Counted from the stretch's first letter, positions 1-10,060 are shown. The stretch is DNA of 39,246 bases from Paractinoplanes rishiriensis (GCF_016862375.1 NZ_BOMV01000119.1:1-39246); one strand, 5' to 3'. The notes: a model not told the origin generated them from the sequence alone. Translations and numbers: made by a program.

Positions 1-144
1 TTGCCGCGGCAACTGCTGCGCCGCCTGCTGCCGGACCCGGGTGAGCCGTTTTTGGTGGTACGCCTGGGCTACGCCGACTCCGACGAGGTGCTGCCGGTCT
101 CACCCCGGCGGGAGGCCCGCGATGCCGTCCAGGTCGACGAGTAG
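1..144 (+). CDS. Acg-type nitroreductase family protein, C-terminal end (5' end outside window)
   Basis: Frame 1 is open from the window edge to a TAG and gives 47 residues. The tail FLVVRLGYAD followed by SPRREARDAV resembles the C-terminus of the actinobacterial Acg/Rv3131-type nitroreductases, which end in a hydrophobic strand, LGYG-like turn and PRRP(L/V)xxV. A second, decayed copy at 19285-19700 ends in the same way (LRAGYG, RRRPLDEV), which supports the assignment. The flavin-binding part lies outside the window, so activity cannot be judged. It sits directly before a WS/DGAT gene, the arrangement of Rv3131 and tgs1 (Rv3130c) in the M. tuberculosis DosR regulon, although there the two genes are divergent. 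Confidence 0.6.
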   Translation: MPRQLLRRLLPDPGEPFLVVRLGYADSDEVLPVSPRREARDAVQVDE

Positions 145-151
145 CGCCGCC

Positions 152-1459
152 ATGATCGAACGGACCGGCCCGATGGACCTCACGGTGCTGGTCACCGACC
201 GCGACTCGGTGCCGATGCATACCGGTGCAGTCGTGATCTTCGAGGGACCGCCGCCGGGCGCGGACGAGGTCCGTGCGTTGCTGCACGAGCGCGTACCGGG
301 CATCCCGCGGCTTCGCCAGACGCTGCGCCGGACGCCGATCGGGTGCGGCCGCCCGATCTGGGTGGACGACCCAGATTTCTCGATCGATCGTCACCTCACC
401 CGGCTGGATTGGCCGGCGCCGGATAGCGACCGCTCCCTGTTCGACGTCGCGACCGGCCTGCTGTGTCGTCCTCTGCCGGCGGACTGGCCGCTGTGGTCGG
501 CCACCGTGGTGACCTCCGGCGAGCGAGCCGCGCTGGTCGTCGTCCTGCATCATGTGCTGGCTGACGGCCTCGGTGGACTGGCCATCCTGGCCGCCCTGGC
601 CGACGAGCGGTCCGGCGCAGGCGCGGTCCGGGCGTTCCCGCGCCGGCCACCGACCGTCTGGCAGCTGGCCGGCGATGCGACCGGGGAGAAATGGCGCGCG
701 CTCCGGGCGCTGCCCGGCGATCTGCGACGCGGCTGGGCGGGCCTGCACGAGCTGGGGATCGGTCGGGGCGTGCCGCGGCGGGCGGAACGTATCTCGCTGG
801 TGCGGCCGACCTCACGACGCCGGGAACTGGCTCGGGTGACCGCCGGCTTGGACGATGTCGTCGCCGTCGCGCACCGGCACGGCGGCACGGTCAACGACGT
901 CGTGCTGGCGGCCGTCACCGGAGCCATGCTGGACGGTCTGCACGCGCGCGGCGAGTGGCCCGGGCACCTGGTGGTGTCGGTACCGGTGTCCGGCCGCGAC
1001 CCGGCCGACGCGGGCAGTCTCGGCAACAACACCGGCGTACGCCCGATCGTGGTTCCGGCCGTCACCGACGACGCCGGCCGCCTCGCCGGGATCGTCGCCG
1101 CCACCGCGGCGACGCGCCGGACCGTGCGTGCCTCCTCGGCCGCACCGCTGGGCTGGGCGTTCCGAGCCCTGCACCGCACCGGACTCTTCGCAATGTTCAT
1201 CCGGCATCAGCGCCTGGTGCACACGTTCGAGACCAATGTGCGGGGCCCGGCCTCGGCGCTGCACATCGGCGGGCACCGGATCGGTGCACTGGTGCCGATG
1301 GTGGCCACCCCGGGCAACGTCGGCGTCACCTTTGCGGCACTGTCCTACGCCGGAAACCTCGTGGTCAGCATGATCACCGATCCGGACCTCGTTCCCGAGC
1401 GGGACGCCATGGCCGGCGCGTTGCACCGGTCGTTCGCCCGGCTGGCGGCGGCGAAATGA
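152..1459 (+). CDS. Wax ester synthase/diacylglycerol acyltransferase (WS/DGAT) family protein
   Basis: The family transfers acyl groups from acyl-CoA to diacylglycerol or fatty alcohol, making triacylglycerol or wax ester stores at the membrane face. The 435-residue product opens with MIERTGPMDL, typical of the family (xxLSPMD). It has the catalytic HHxxxDG motif as HHVLADG near residues 133-139, a GNN-type segment (SLGNNTGVRP), and a C-terminal NVRGP...GNVGVTF block. Length fits the usual 430-470. ATG 152 was chosen because homology begins there; an in-frame ATG at 122 would overlap the preceding stop, and neither has a strong ribosome binding site. It probably belongs to the same transcript as the nitroreductase. 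In mycobacteria tgs1 is DosR-induced and stores lipid during hypoxia. Confidence 0.85.
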   Translation: MIERTGPMDLTVLVTDRDSVPMHTGAVVIFEGPPPGADEVRALLHERVPGIPRLRQTLRRTPIGCGRPIWVDDPDFSIDRHLTRLDWPAPDSDRSLFDVATGLLCRPLPADWPLWSATVVTSGERAALVVVLHHVLADGLGGLAILAALADERSGAGAVRAFPRRPPTVWQLAGDATGEKWRALRALPGDLRRGWAGLHELGIGRGVPRRAERISLVRPTSRRRELARVTAGLDDVVAVAHRHGGTVNDVVLAAVTGAMLDGLHARGEWPGHLVVSVPVSGRDPADAGSLGNNTGVRPIVVPAVTDDAGRLAGIVAATAATRRTVRASSAAPLGWAFRALHRTGLFAMFIRHQRLVHTFETNVRGPASALHIGGHRIGALVPMVATPGNVGVTFAALSYAGNLVVSMITDPDLVPERDAMAGALHRSFARLAAAK

Positions 1460-1488
1460 CGGCCCGGCACAAATCGCGCCGGGCCGTC
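1458..1488. terminator. Bidirectional hairpin between convergent genes
   Basis: GACGGCCCGGC (1458-1468) pairs perfectly with GCCGGGCCGTC (1478-1488) across a 9-nt loop. It overlaps the WS/DGAT stop codon and lies 12 bp from the stop of the convergent DUF4389 gene. There is no U-tract, as is common in high-GC actinobacteria. Confidence 0.75.
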
Positions 1489-1499
1489 GTCGTACGTGC

Positions 1500-2927
1500 T
1501 CACGAACCCACCGCCACGGGCGGCAGCGGAGTGGGAGCCGATCCGGTCGGTCCGGCTCCGGGCGGCGGACCGCTGTGCCGGCGCCCCAGCCCCACGCCGC
1601 CGAGCAGGATGAAGCCCAGCGCGACCAGGGCGAACACGATGCTGGCGGCGAGCAGGCCGCCGCCGAGCGCGGACAGGTCGGGCACCTGGATGGCGCCCCG
1701 GACGGTTGCCGAGACCCCGGGCGAGCCGTCGGCGTTCGCGACCACCACGGCGTACTCGCCGTCGAGGGCGTCCCATTGGAGCGTGGCCTCGCTCGTCCCG
1801 GTTGCCGAGGCCAGCCAGAACGGCTGGTCGGCGGGGTCACCGACGGCCCGCAGGCCACCGGCGGCCCGCTGGTAGTCGGAGGTGCCCGCGGTGAGGCCGA
1901 CGAGTTCGTCGTGCGCGGTACCGGCCAGCCACTCGTCGACGGCGCGCTGCTCGGCGATGCCGACGAAGACGGCGCGGTCGCCGCGCGTGCTGGCGACGAT
2001 CCGGACTCCGCCGACGTCGGCGAGGTTGCGGGCCCACAGGTCCGCGTCGACGACGGCGAGGTGCTCCGCGGTGACCGCGGCGGTGGAGGTGGTCAGCTGG
2101 ACCGCCGGGCTGGTGACGTAGCCGGTACTGTCGCGGCCGGCTTCCAGCGCGAGCAGGACCGCACCACCGGTGCCGAGTCCGGCCGCCGGAGCGAGTAGCA
2201 GGACGCCCGCCACCAGCGCGGTGACTGGGCCGGCCGCGGAGGCACGGGCCGCCGTGGGCGCGACCGTCGCGGGCGGGTCGCCCGGCCCCGGATCGGGGTC
2301 GGCGCCGCCCTGGTCCAGGCGGAACGGCGGGTACCGCGGGGTGAGCAGCATCAGGTAGGCGGCCACCCGCAGGTTCCACCGGGCGATACCGGCCAGCAGG
2401 TCGTGCAACCCGCCCGGATAGCGCCCGGTGAACAGCAGGGCGAAGCCGGCCACGAGCAGGGCGGCACCCATCACGCTGATCGGGACGACGAGACGGCCGT
2501 CCCCGCCGTCGTACGCCGCCGTGAGCGCGCCCAGGATGATCAGGTGCGGGATCGCGAACAGCCAGGCGACCAGTGGCAGCCAGCGTGGCGGTGGTGCGTC
2601 GGCGCCGAGGTGCAGGCGGGCCGGGTAGTCCGGGACGTCGGCCAGCGTGAACGGTGGGTACCGGTCGGTGCCGAGCGCCTGATAGCCGTAGTAGCCGACC
2701 CGCCAGGTCCAGCGCAGAACACCCAGGTTGTACGCCCGGATCGACGCCGGATACCGGCCGGTGAACAGCACTGCCAGGTAGGCCACCACGGTGACCACGA
2801 CCACACCGGTCCAGAGCACGAGCAGCGCGAGATAGTGCGGGACGAGCAGCAACCACTTGACGAGCCAGAGCCAGCGGCTCAGCTTCTCGTCGCGGTGTGC
2901 CTCGACCCGCAGCGGATAGCGGTTCAT
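1500..2927 (-). CDS. DUF4389 domain membrane protein
   Basis: Function is unknown. The 475-residue product starts MNRYPLRVEA and carries two DUF4389-type modules, each with a hydrophobic pair followed by an LFTGRYP motif, an aromatic WxWR/WNLR stretch and a second RYPPF motif (about residues 15-120 and 125-235). A further membrane segment lies near residue 265. About 150 residues of predicted outside domain follow, then one C-terminal membrane helix and a Pro/Gly tail. The ATG at 2927 follows an ideal GGGAGG; a longer upstream frame has no such site. A DosR-like box lies 55 bp upstream. It shares its 238-bp promoter region divergently with the hydrogenase operon, so the two may be co-induced. 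Confidence 0.75.
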   Translation of the reverse strand: MNRYPLRVEAHRDEKLSRWLWLVKWLLLVPHYLALLVLWTGVVVVTVVAYLAVLFTGRYPASIRAYNLGVLRWTWRVGYYGYQALGTDRYPPFTLADVPDYPARLHLGADAPPPRWLPLVAWLFAIPHLIILGALTAAYDGGDGRLVVPISVMGAALLVAGFALLFTGRYPGGLHDLLAGIARWNLRVAAYLMLLTPRYPPFRLDQGGADPDPGPGDPPATVAPTAARASAAGPVTALVAGVLLLAPAAGLGTGGAVLLALEAGRDSTGYVTSPAVQLTTSTAAVTAEHLAVVDADLWARNLADVGGVRIVASTRGDRAVFVGIAEQRAVDEWLAGTAHDELVGLTAGTSDYQRAAGGLRAVGDPADQPFWLASATGTSEATLQWDALDGEYAVVVANADGSPGVSATVRGAIQVPDLSALGGGLLAASIVFALVALGFILLGGVGLGRRHSGPPPGAGPTGSAPTPLPPVAVGS

Positions 2928-2981
2928 GACACCTCCCAAGAGGGTTTTCCCCAGCACACCGGCGCGTGGCCGCCTCGGGCA

Positions 2982-2995
2982 GGGCCGGAAGCCCT
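2982..2995. promoter_or_regulatory. DosR-like box, DUF4389/hydrogenase intergenic
   Basis: GGGCCGGAAGCCCT, 55 bp from the DUF4389 start and 171 bp from the hydrogenase start. It matches the 14-bp family repeated in this window. Confidence 0.5.
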
Positions 2996-3036
2996 CACCG
3001 ACCGGGAAGGTCGGCCGTCCGTTCGGCAGGCGGCCC

Positions 3037-3050
3037 GGCACTGTAGTCCG
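3037..3050. promoter_or_regulatory. DosR-like box upstream of the hydrogenase operon
   Basis: GGCACTGTAGTCCG matches the M. tuberculosis core GGGACTwwAGTCCC except at positions 3, 7 and 14, so it has the most canonical ACT/AGT centre of the set. It is 116 bp upstream of the beta subunit start. Confidence 0.5.
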
Positions 3051-3165
3051 CCGGCAGACCCCGGCGGTAGGGCCGAGCGGGGTCGGGACAGGGGAGCGCC
3101 GGCCGTACCGGACGCGACCGGCGTCCTTTTAGGCTGGATGCAGAGGTACGCCCCGAGGAGGTGCG

Positions 3166-4308
3166 ATGCTCACTCAATCTGTGCGCTTCGGCCCACCAGT
3201 CGTGCTCGGCGTCGCGGCCCTGCCGCGCCTCTTCGACGAATTGCGTGAGCGCGGCTACACCGTCGTGGGGCCAACCGTTCGCGACGGCGCCATCATGCTG
3301 GCCGAGCTGGAATCGGCCACCGACCTGCCGTACGGCTGGGGCGTGGAGGCCGACGCCGGCCGGTACCGGTTGCGCAAGCGCACCGACACCGCGGCCTTCG
3401 CCCACGCGGCCGGACCACAGTCCGTCAAGGACTTCCTGCACCCGCCGCGGGCCCGGCTCTGGTCGAGCAACCGGGACGGCACCGGCGTCCGAGGGCCTGA
3501 CGAGCCACCGCGATACGCGCTGATCGGCGTGCGCCCGTGCGACCTGGCCGCGATCGGGGTGCTCGATCGCGTGCTGAACCGTGGGGAACACCCCGAGCCG
3601 ATCTACACGAGCCGACGTGCCGGCGTCTTCGTCGTCGCCGTCGACTGCACCGAACCGGCTGCCACCTGCTTCTGCACCTCGATGGGAGGTGGGCCCGGTG
3701 CCCACGAGGGATTCGACCTGGCGATGACCGAGCTGCTCGGCAAAGGCGGGCACCGTTTCGTCATCCGCGCGGGCACGCCGGCCGGCGCGGACGTGCTGGC
3801 GGCGCTTCCTGCCGTGCCGGCCGCCGAGGCGACTCTGGCCGAGGCCGAGGAGGCAGTCGCCGGCGCGGAACGCGCCATCACCCGTGCGATGCCGTCCGGG
3901 TCACTGCCCGATCTGCTCGCCGCGAGCGTCGAGTCACCGCACTGGGCGGACGTAGCCGCCCGCTGCCTGACCTGTGCGAACTGCACGATGGTCTGCCCCA
4001 CCTGCTTCTGCACTACCACCGCGGACGTCACCGACCTCACCGGCGACCACGCCGAGCGCTGGCGGCGCTGGGATTCCTGTTTCGACCTCGACTACTCCTA
4101 CATGCACGGGGGTAGCGTCCGGCGCAGCGGGGCGTCCCGGTACCGCCAATGGATCACCCACAAGCTCGGCACCTGGCACGAACAGTTCGACTCATCGGGA
4201 TGCGTGGGCTGCGGCCGATGCATCGCCTGGTGCCCGGCGGGCATCGACATCACCGTCGAGGCGGCGGCACTGGCCGGCTCCCGGCCGGGAGATGAGCAGC
4301 CGTGCTGA
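3166..4308 (+). CDS. hydB: Group 3b [NiFe] hydrogenase beta subunit, 4Fe-4S protein
   Basis: This is the iron-sulfur electron-transfer subunit of a cytosolic NAD(P)-linked hydrogenase (sulfhydrogenase type), passing electrons between the catalytic dimer and the flavin subunit. The 380-residue product has the N-terminal hydrogenase-beta fold (LFDELRERGYTVVGP) and two C-terminal ferredoxin motifs: CLTCANC...CP from about residue 266 and CVGCGRC...CP from about residue 346. ATG 3166 follows GAGGAGGT with good spacing. It is the first of five genes whose ends all overlap by 1-7 bp. Two DosR-like boxes precede the operon. In M. smegmatis the homologous Hyh hydrogenase is hypoxia-induced. Confidence 0.9.
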   Translation: MLTQSVRFGPPVVLGVAALPRLFDELRERGYTVVGPTVRDGAIMLAELESATDLPYGWGVEADAGRYRLRKRTDTAAFAHAAGPQSVKDFLHPPRARLWSSNRDGTGVRGPDEPPRYALIGVRPCDLAAIGVLDRVLNRGEHPEPIYTSRRAGVFVVAVDCTEPAATCFCTSMGGGPGAHEGFDLAMTELLGKGGHRFVIRAGTPAGADVLAALPAVPAAEATLAEAEEAVAGAERAITRAMPSGSLPDLLAASVESPHWADVAARCLTCANCTMVCPTCFCTTTADVTDLTGDHAERWRRWDSCFDLDYSYMHGGSVRRSGASRYRQWITHKLGTWHEQFDSSGCVGCGRCIAWCPAGIDITVEAAALAGSRPGDEQPC

Positions 4309-5140
4309 ACTCGCTGCCCGCGTCAGCCGCCGCAGGTGTTGCCACTCCGGTGCCATACCGGGTGACTCGGCGCCGGGCGGAGACCGCCGACACGGTGACT
4401 CTCGACCTGATGCCCGCCGGGCCGCCGCTGCGTCCGTTCCAGCCCGGCCAGTTCGCGATGCTCACGGCTTACGGGATCGGGGAAGTGCCGATCTCGGTGA
4501 GCGGCGAAGGCCGCGGCCGGCTGGTCCACACGGTCCGCTCGGTGGGCGCCGTGACCGCGGCCCTGCACGACTGCCGCCGGGGCGACGTGGTCGGCGTGCG
4601 CGGTCCGTTCGGCACCGACTGGGACGTCGGATCGGCGCGCGGCGGCGACGTGGTGGTGGTGGCCGGCGGCATCGGTCTCGCGCCGCTGCGCCCGGTGGTC
4701 GAAGTCCTCCTGGCCCGGCGCTCCGAGTTCGGCAGGGTGGCCGTGCTGGCCGGCGCGCGCACACCGGCCGACCTGCTCTACCGCGACGACCTGCGCCGCT
4801 GGGCCGCTGCGGTACCGGTCGAGGTCGTGGTGGACCGACCGGACGGTGGCTGGAAAGGCCGTACCGGTCTGGTCACGACGCTGATTCCGGAGGTCGGCGT
4901 CGATCCGGCCGCGACGGTGGCGTTCGTCTGCGGGCCGGAGGCGATGATGCCACCCGTCGCCCGTGCCCTCATTGCCCGGGGCGTGCCGGCGACCGCGGTC
5001 CGGGTCTCGCTGGAACGCACCATGCGGTGCGGAGCGGGCTGGTGCGGCCATTGCCAACTCGGTCCGCTGCTGCTCTGCCGGGACGGTCCGGTCGTCCGGT
5101 ACGCCGATGTGGAGTCACTGCTGACGGTGCGGGAGTTGTG

Positions 5141-5141
<1 letters not shown>
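4302..5141 (+). CDS. hydG: Group 3b hydrogenase gamma subunit, FAD/NAD(P)-binding
   Basis: A ferredoxin-NADP-reductase-like subunit that links the hydrogenase to the NAD(P)H pool. The 279-residue product has the FAD-domain RPFQPGQFAML motif near residue 45, a glycine-rich nucleotide-binding turn (VVVAGGIGLAPLRP), the CGPEAMM motif, and a C-terminal 2Fe-2S signature CGAGWCGHC...C from about residue 243, as in dihydroorotate dehydrogenase electron-transfer subunits. The GTG start overlaps the stop of hydB in GTGCTGA, so it is probably translationally coupled. Confidence 0.88.
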
Positions 5142-5934
<793 letters not shown>

Positions 5935-5938
<4 letters not shown>

Positions 5939-7239
5939 GTCATCGACCGGACCGGACCCTCGACGTCGGCTCGCTCGCCAGGGTGGAGGGCGAAGGGGCG
6001 ATGCACGTGCGGGTGCGCGGCAACCGGGTCGAGGACGTCCGACTGGAGATTTACGAGCCGCCCCGCTTCTTCGAGGCATTCCTGCGCGGGCGTCACTACA
6101 CCGAGCCACCCGACATCACCGCCCGGATCTGTGGGATATGCCCGGTCGCATACCAGATGAGCGCTTGCGCCGCGATTGAGGACGCCTGCGGGACAGCGGT
6201 GGACAGGCCCATCGGCGAGCTGCGCCGGTTGCTGTACTGCGGCGAGTGGATCGAAAGCCATACCCTGCACATCTATCTCCTGCACGCGCCCGACTTCCTC
6301 GGCTATCCCGGCGCCCTGGAGATGGCCAAGGACCACCGGCACCTGGTGGAGCGAGGGTTGGCTCTCAAGAAGGTGGGTAACGACCTGGTGGAGCTTCTGG
6401 GCGGCCGGGCCATCCATCCGATCAATGTACGGGTGGGTGGTTTCTACCGAGCGCCGACACCGCGCGAGCTCGCGCCGTTGCGCCGGCGGCTGCGAGAGGC
6501 GATGGACCAGGCGACCGCGACGGTGGAGTGGGTCGCTGGGTTCGAGTTTCCCGACTTCACCCACGCACCCGAACTTCTCGCTCTCGTCACGCCCGGCCGG
6601 TACGCGATCGAGTCGGGTGTCGTGGCCACCACGGCCGGTGCCCGGTTCCCGGTCGGGGCATTCGAGCAGCACATTCTCGAGGAGCAAGTGGCGCACTCCA
6701 CCGCCCTGCACGCGCGGCTCGCCGGTCGGGGCCGCTACCTGACCGGGCCGCTTGCACGCTATGCCTTGAGCGGGAACCTGCTGTCATCGGTCGCACGCCA
6801 GGCAGCCGATGCGGCCGGCCTCGGCCCTGTCTGCCGCAATCCGTTCCGCAGCATCGTGGTGCGCGCCGTCGAAACGGTGTACGCGGTCGAGGAGGCGATC
6901 CGGCTGATCGACGAGTACGAGCCACCGAAACGCCCGTACCTCGACGTGCCCGTCCGTGCCGGCACCGGCCGCGGCGCCACGGAGGCCCCTCGCGGCGTGC
7001 TGTTCCACCGCTACGACCTCGACAGTGGTGGCCTGGTCACCGCGGCGCGGATCGTCCCGCCCACCTCGCAGAACCAGGCCGCGATCGAAGACGATCTGAT
7101 GCGGTTCGTCGGTACCCGGCTCGACCTCGACGACGACCAGCTCACCGGGGAGTGCGAGCAGGCCATCCGCAACTACGATCCGTGCATCTCGTGCGCCACC
7201 CACTTCCTCGACCTTTCCGTCGAGAGGAGTCCGGGGTGA
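5935..7239 (+). CDS. hydA: Group 3b [NiFe] hydrogenase large subunit (alpha), catalytic
   Basis: This is the catalytic subunit that oxidises H2 or evolves it at a Ni-Fe(CN)2CO centre. The 434-residue product has the N-terminal nickel motif RICGICPVAY and the C-terminal nickel motif DPCISCATH. The motif is followed by an 11-residue extension (FLDLSVERSPG), expected to be removed by the maturation protease after metal insertion. ATG 5935 overlaps the small subunit stop (ATGA). No hypA-F maturation genes lie in the window, so they must be elsewhere for activity. Confidence 0.93.
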
Positions 7240-7700
7240 CCGGCGGTCGCCGGGTCGTGATCGGGGTCGGCAACGACTACCGGCGGGACGACGGTGTCGG
7301 TCCGCGACTGGTCGCCGCCCTGACCGCGCTCCCCGATCTGGCCGACGTGGAGCTCTTCACCAGCGACGGCGAACCGAGCCGGATGCTCGACCTGTGGAGC
7401 GGTGCCGAGCTGGCTGTCGTCGTCGACACGCTGCGGGCCCCCGGGCGTCCGGCCGGAACCTGGTTCGAGGTCGACCTCGGCACGGCGGTGCTTCCCGAGC
7501 CGGCGGCGGCAGGCACGCACGGCGCCGGACTCGGCACGGCGGTACGGCTGGGCGAGGTGCTGGACCGGCTACCGCGCCGCCTCGTCGTCCTGGTCGTCTG
7601 CGGCGCGGAGTTCGGATTCGGTGTCGGACTGAGTGCGCCGGTACAGGCGGCGCTGGTCCCGGTGAGCGAACGGGTGCGGGAGTTGGTCATTCATCGCTGA
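7236..7700 (+). CDS. Hydrogenase maturation endopeptidase
   Basis: A HycI/HyaD-type protease that cleaves the C-terminal extension of the large subunit once nickel is inserted. The 154-residue product begins VTGGRRVVIG and has the family motif GVGNDYRRDDGVG near residues 10-22, with the nickel-sensing Asp after GxGN, and a VVDTLR segment at the second acidic site. GTG 7236 overlaps the large subunit stop (GTGA). It closes the hydrogenase operon and is followed by a hairpin. Confidence 0.88.
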   Translation: MTGGRRVVIGVGNDYRRDDGVGPRLVAALTALPDLADVELFTSDGEPSRMLDLWSGAELAVVVDTLRAPGRPAGTWFEVDLGTAVLPEPAAAGTHGAGLGTAVRLGEVLDRLPRRLVVLVVCGAEFGFGVGLSAPVQAALVPVSERVRELVIHR

Positions 7701-7704
7701 TCGG

Positions 7705-7721
7705 CCGGCCAGGCTGGCCGG
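7705..7721 (+). terminator. Hairpin after the hydrogenase operon
   Basis: CCGGCCA and TGGCCGG form a 7-bp stem on a 3-nt loop starting 5 bp after the operon stop. No U-tract. The next 135 bp to the convergent DUF1918 stop show nothing else. Confidence 0.5.
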
Positions 7722-7857
7722 TCCGCCACGAGGTACCGGCTCGCCGGTGCGGTAGACCCAGACGCTCAGCCTCCGCCTTCGCGACGGCCAGGACATGGCC
7801 GGCACGGTCGTCGTCATCAATCGCGGCCGGTACGAAGGCGGCGATCATGGCGCGGCG

Positions 7858-8049
7858 TCACAGGCTGCCCGGGTAATGCGGGCTTCCGAGGCCCGGAAAG
7901 ATAAGCGTGGTGCGATCCTCGTCGGGCCAGCGCACCTCGTAGGGCGGGCCGCCGTCGGCGTGGGTCACCGCGGTGACGATGCCGCTTCGGCGGGCGTCGC
8001 CGAACTGGTTCGGCTCGAGGACGATCCGGTCGCCTACCTGAGCGAGCAT
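7858..8049 (-). CDS. DUF1918 domain protein
   Basis: A 63-residue protein of unknown function, family of M. tuberculosis Rv0569 (a DosR regulon member) and Rv2302. It has the family core MLAQVGDRIV, HADGGPPYEVRW and IFPG, which forms a small beta-barrel. ATG 8049 follows GGAGGT; an upstream in-frame start lacks a site. A second copy at 32292-32510 shares most of the core. The upstream region holds a perfect 7-bp inverted repeat (8228-8248). Confidence 0.85.
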   Translation of the reverse strand: MLAQVGDRIVLEPNQFGDARRSGIVTAVTHADGGPPYEVRWPDEDRTTLIFPGLGSPHYPGSL

Positions 8050-8227
8050 GACGTACCTCCGGGTAGGGACGAGTGAGCCCACCGGCTGCTGCACGGTGCC
8101 CGGGCCGGTGCCCGTCTTGGCGACGGTGGGTCTGGCGGCTCGCCGGCCGTCCTAGTCGTTCCGGCCCGGGTGCCGCATCCGGCATCCGGTGGGCTCAGGA
8201 CAAGCATCGCCGGGCAGCGCCGCCGGC

Positions 8228-8248
8228 GTCAGGGTCATACGCCCTGAC
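8228..8248. repeat. Perfect inverted repeat upstream of DUF1918
   Basis: GTCAGGG-7 nt-CCCTGAC. It resembles the DosR-like boxes but its GGG-CCC spacing is one base shorter (13 instead of 14 bp), so it may be a variant box or a hairpin. It is 180 bp from the DUF1918 start. The rest of 8050-8306 shows no gene. Confidence 0.4.
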
Positions 8249-8306
8249 CGTCGCAGGTACACATGGGGCGGGTAAGAGGGGGCGTTCGGCCCGGTGATGT
8301 GGCGGG

Positions 8307-10025
8307 TCAGCGGGACAGTGGCACCCGCCAGGTCACGACGGTGCCGGTGCCGCCGGGACCCGGGCCGGCCTCGAAGGCGCCACCCAGGTCGTGTGCGCGT
8401 TCGCCAAGATTGACCACGCCGCCGCGGGCCATCGCCGGATCCATGCCAATGCCGTCGTCCTCAATTTGGAGGACCACCTCGTTGTCGACCACCCGGATGG
8501 ACACTCGTACCTGCTGCGCCTTGGCATGCCGGGCGACGTTCGACAATGCCTCGCGCAGCACCGCCAGCAACTCGGGCACCAGGTCGTCGGGGATGGCGCT
8601 GTCCACCGGCCCGGCGGTGTCGAGGGTGGGCCGGAAGCCGAGCGACTCGGTCGCCGAGTCGACCGCCTCGCGCAGTTCGGTGCGCAGCGACGGGCCGACC
8701 GGGGCGCGCAGTTCGAAGATGGAGCGGCGGATGTCGCGGATGGTGGCGTCGAGGTCGTCGACGGCCGCGTTGATCCGTTTGGCCGCCTCGGGCCGGCCGG
8801 CGTGGTGTACCGCGCCCTGCAGTTGCATGCCGGTGGCGAACAGTCGTTGGATGACGACGTCGTGCAGGTCGCGGGCGATGCGTTCGCGGTCCTCGAGGAC
8901 GGCGAGCTGCTGGCGTTCGTCCTGGGCCCGGGCGCGTTCCAGGGCCAGCGCGGCCTGCCCGGCGAAGCTGGACAACAGCGCGGCGTCCTCGTCGTCGGTT
9001 ATCTGCCCGGCGGGTGGGACGACGATCAGAACCCCGTGCAGGGTGTCGGAGCCGGCCAGCGGTGCGGCGAGCGCCGGGGCATCGGGCACCGGACCGGGCC
9101 AGTCGGCGGTGGCGCGCAGATTGTCGACCATCCGGTATTTCTCCTGCCCGAACTCGGCGGCGGCGGCGCTGTCCACCGGGATGAGCCCGCCCGTCAGCAG
9201 CTCATAGGCCGGGTCGGTGCCGTCGGCCACCTCGATCGTGTGCCGGGCGTTGTCGGTGTCGTAGAGCAGCACCATGACCAGTTCGGCGTCGGAGAGCTCG
9301 CGGGCCCGGCGGGCGATCAGCCGGAGCGCCTCGGTGCGGCGGACCGTGCCGAGCAGCACGCCGGTGATCTCGGCGGCCGCGGCCAGCCAGCGTTCCCGGC
9401 GGCGGGCCAGCGCGTAGAGCCGGGCGTTGTCGATGGCGACGCCGGCCGCCGCGGCGAGCGCCACCACGATTTCCTCGTCGTCCTCGCTGAACTCGGCGGC
9501 GCCCTGTTTCTCGGCCAGGTAGAGGTTGCCGAAGATCTGGTCGCGGGTGCGCACCGGGACGCCGAGGAAGCTGTGCATGGGCGGGTGGTGCGGCGGGAAG
9601 CCGTACGAGTTGGGGTGTTTGTTGATGTCCGGCAGGCGTACCGGGCGCGGGTCGGTGATCAGCAGGCCGAGGACGCCGCGGCCGTGTGGCAGGTCGCCGA
9701 TCCGGGCGTGGGTGGCGGGGTCGAGGCCGTGGGTGATGAAATCCGACAGCTCGGTGCGGTCGGCTCCGATCACGCCGAGCGCGCCGTAGCGGGCGCCGAC
9801 CAGCGCGCAGGCCGACTCGACGATGCGTTGCAGGGTGCTGCGCAGGTCGAGGTCGGTGCCGATGCCGACCACCGAGTCGAGCAGGGCACGCAGGCGTTCC
9901 CGGCTGTTCATCACGTCGCCGACCCGGTCGAGCATCTCCTGCAGGAGTTCGTCGAGACGCACCCGGGAGAGCGAAGTGAGCCCGAGCGACGGGAGCTCGG
10001 GTCGTGCGTCGGACCGCTCAGCCAT
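8307..10025 (-). CDS. DosS/DevS-like GAF sensor histidine kinase
   Basis: A redox/oxygen-type sensor kinase. The 572-residue product has a coiled N-terminus, GAF-A (about residues 48-200), GAF-B (about 218-365), a HisKA_3 dimerisation domain with phospho-acceptor His388 in ARDLHD, and an HATPase domain (ALSNVARHAK, IEDDGIGMDP, GERAHDLGG) to the end. GAF-A contains GFPPHHPPMHSFLGVPV; His146/His147 fall at about the position of the haem ligand of DosS (His149) and DosT (His147), so haem-based O2/CO/NO sensing is plausible but not shown. No NarL/FixJ regulator lies beside it, so its partner must be elsewhere. A DosR-like box lies 36 bp upstream, suggesting feedback control. Confidence 0.88.
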   Translation of the reverse strand: MAERSDARPELPSLGLTSLSRVRLDELLQEMLDRVGDVMNSRERLRALLDSVVGIGTDLDLRSTLQRIVESACALVGARYGALGVIGADRTELSDFITHGLDPATHARIGDLPHGRGVLGLLITDPRPVRLPDINKHPNSYGFPPHHPPMHSFLGVPVRTRDQIFGNLYLAEKQGAAEFSEDDEEIVVALAAAAGVAIDNARLYALARRRERWLAAAAEITGVLLGTVRRTEALRLIARRARELSDAELVMVLLYDTDNARHTIEVADGTDPAYELLTGGLIPVDSAAAAEFGQEKYRMVDNLRATADWPGPVPDAPALAAPLAGSDTLHGVLIVVPPAGQITDDEDAALLSSFAGQAALALERARAQDERQQLAVLEDRERIARDLHDVVIQRLFATGMQLQGAVHHAGRPEAAKRINAAVDDLDATIRDIRRSIFELRAPVGPSLRTELREAVDSATESLGFRPTLDTAGPVDSAIPDDLVPELLAVLREALSNVARHAKAQQVRVSIRVVDNEVVLQIEDDGIGMDPAMARGGVVNLGERAHDLGGAFEAGPGPGGTGTVVTWRVPLSR

Positions 10026-10060
10026 GGCGTCAGGCTAGTGCCACCCAACTGCACCCGGAA

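Noticed and set aside
812..1858. Long minus-strand open frame opposite the WS/DGAT gene
   Set aside because: It is the high-GC shadow of the WS/DGAT and DUF4389 genes; composition is Arg/Pro-rich and no motif or ribosome binding site supports it.
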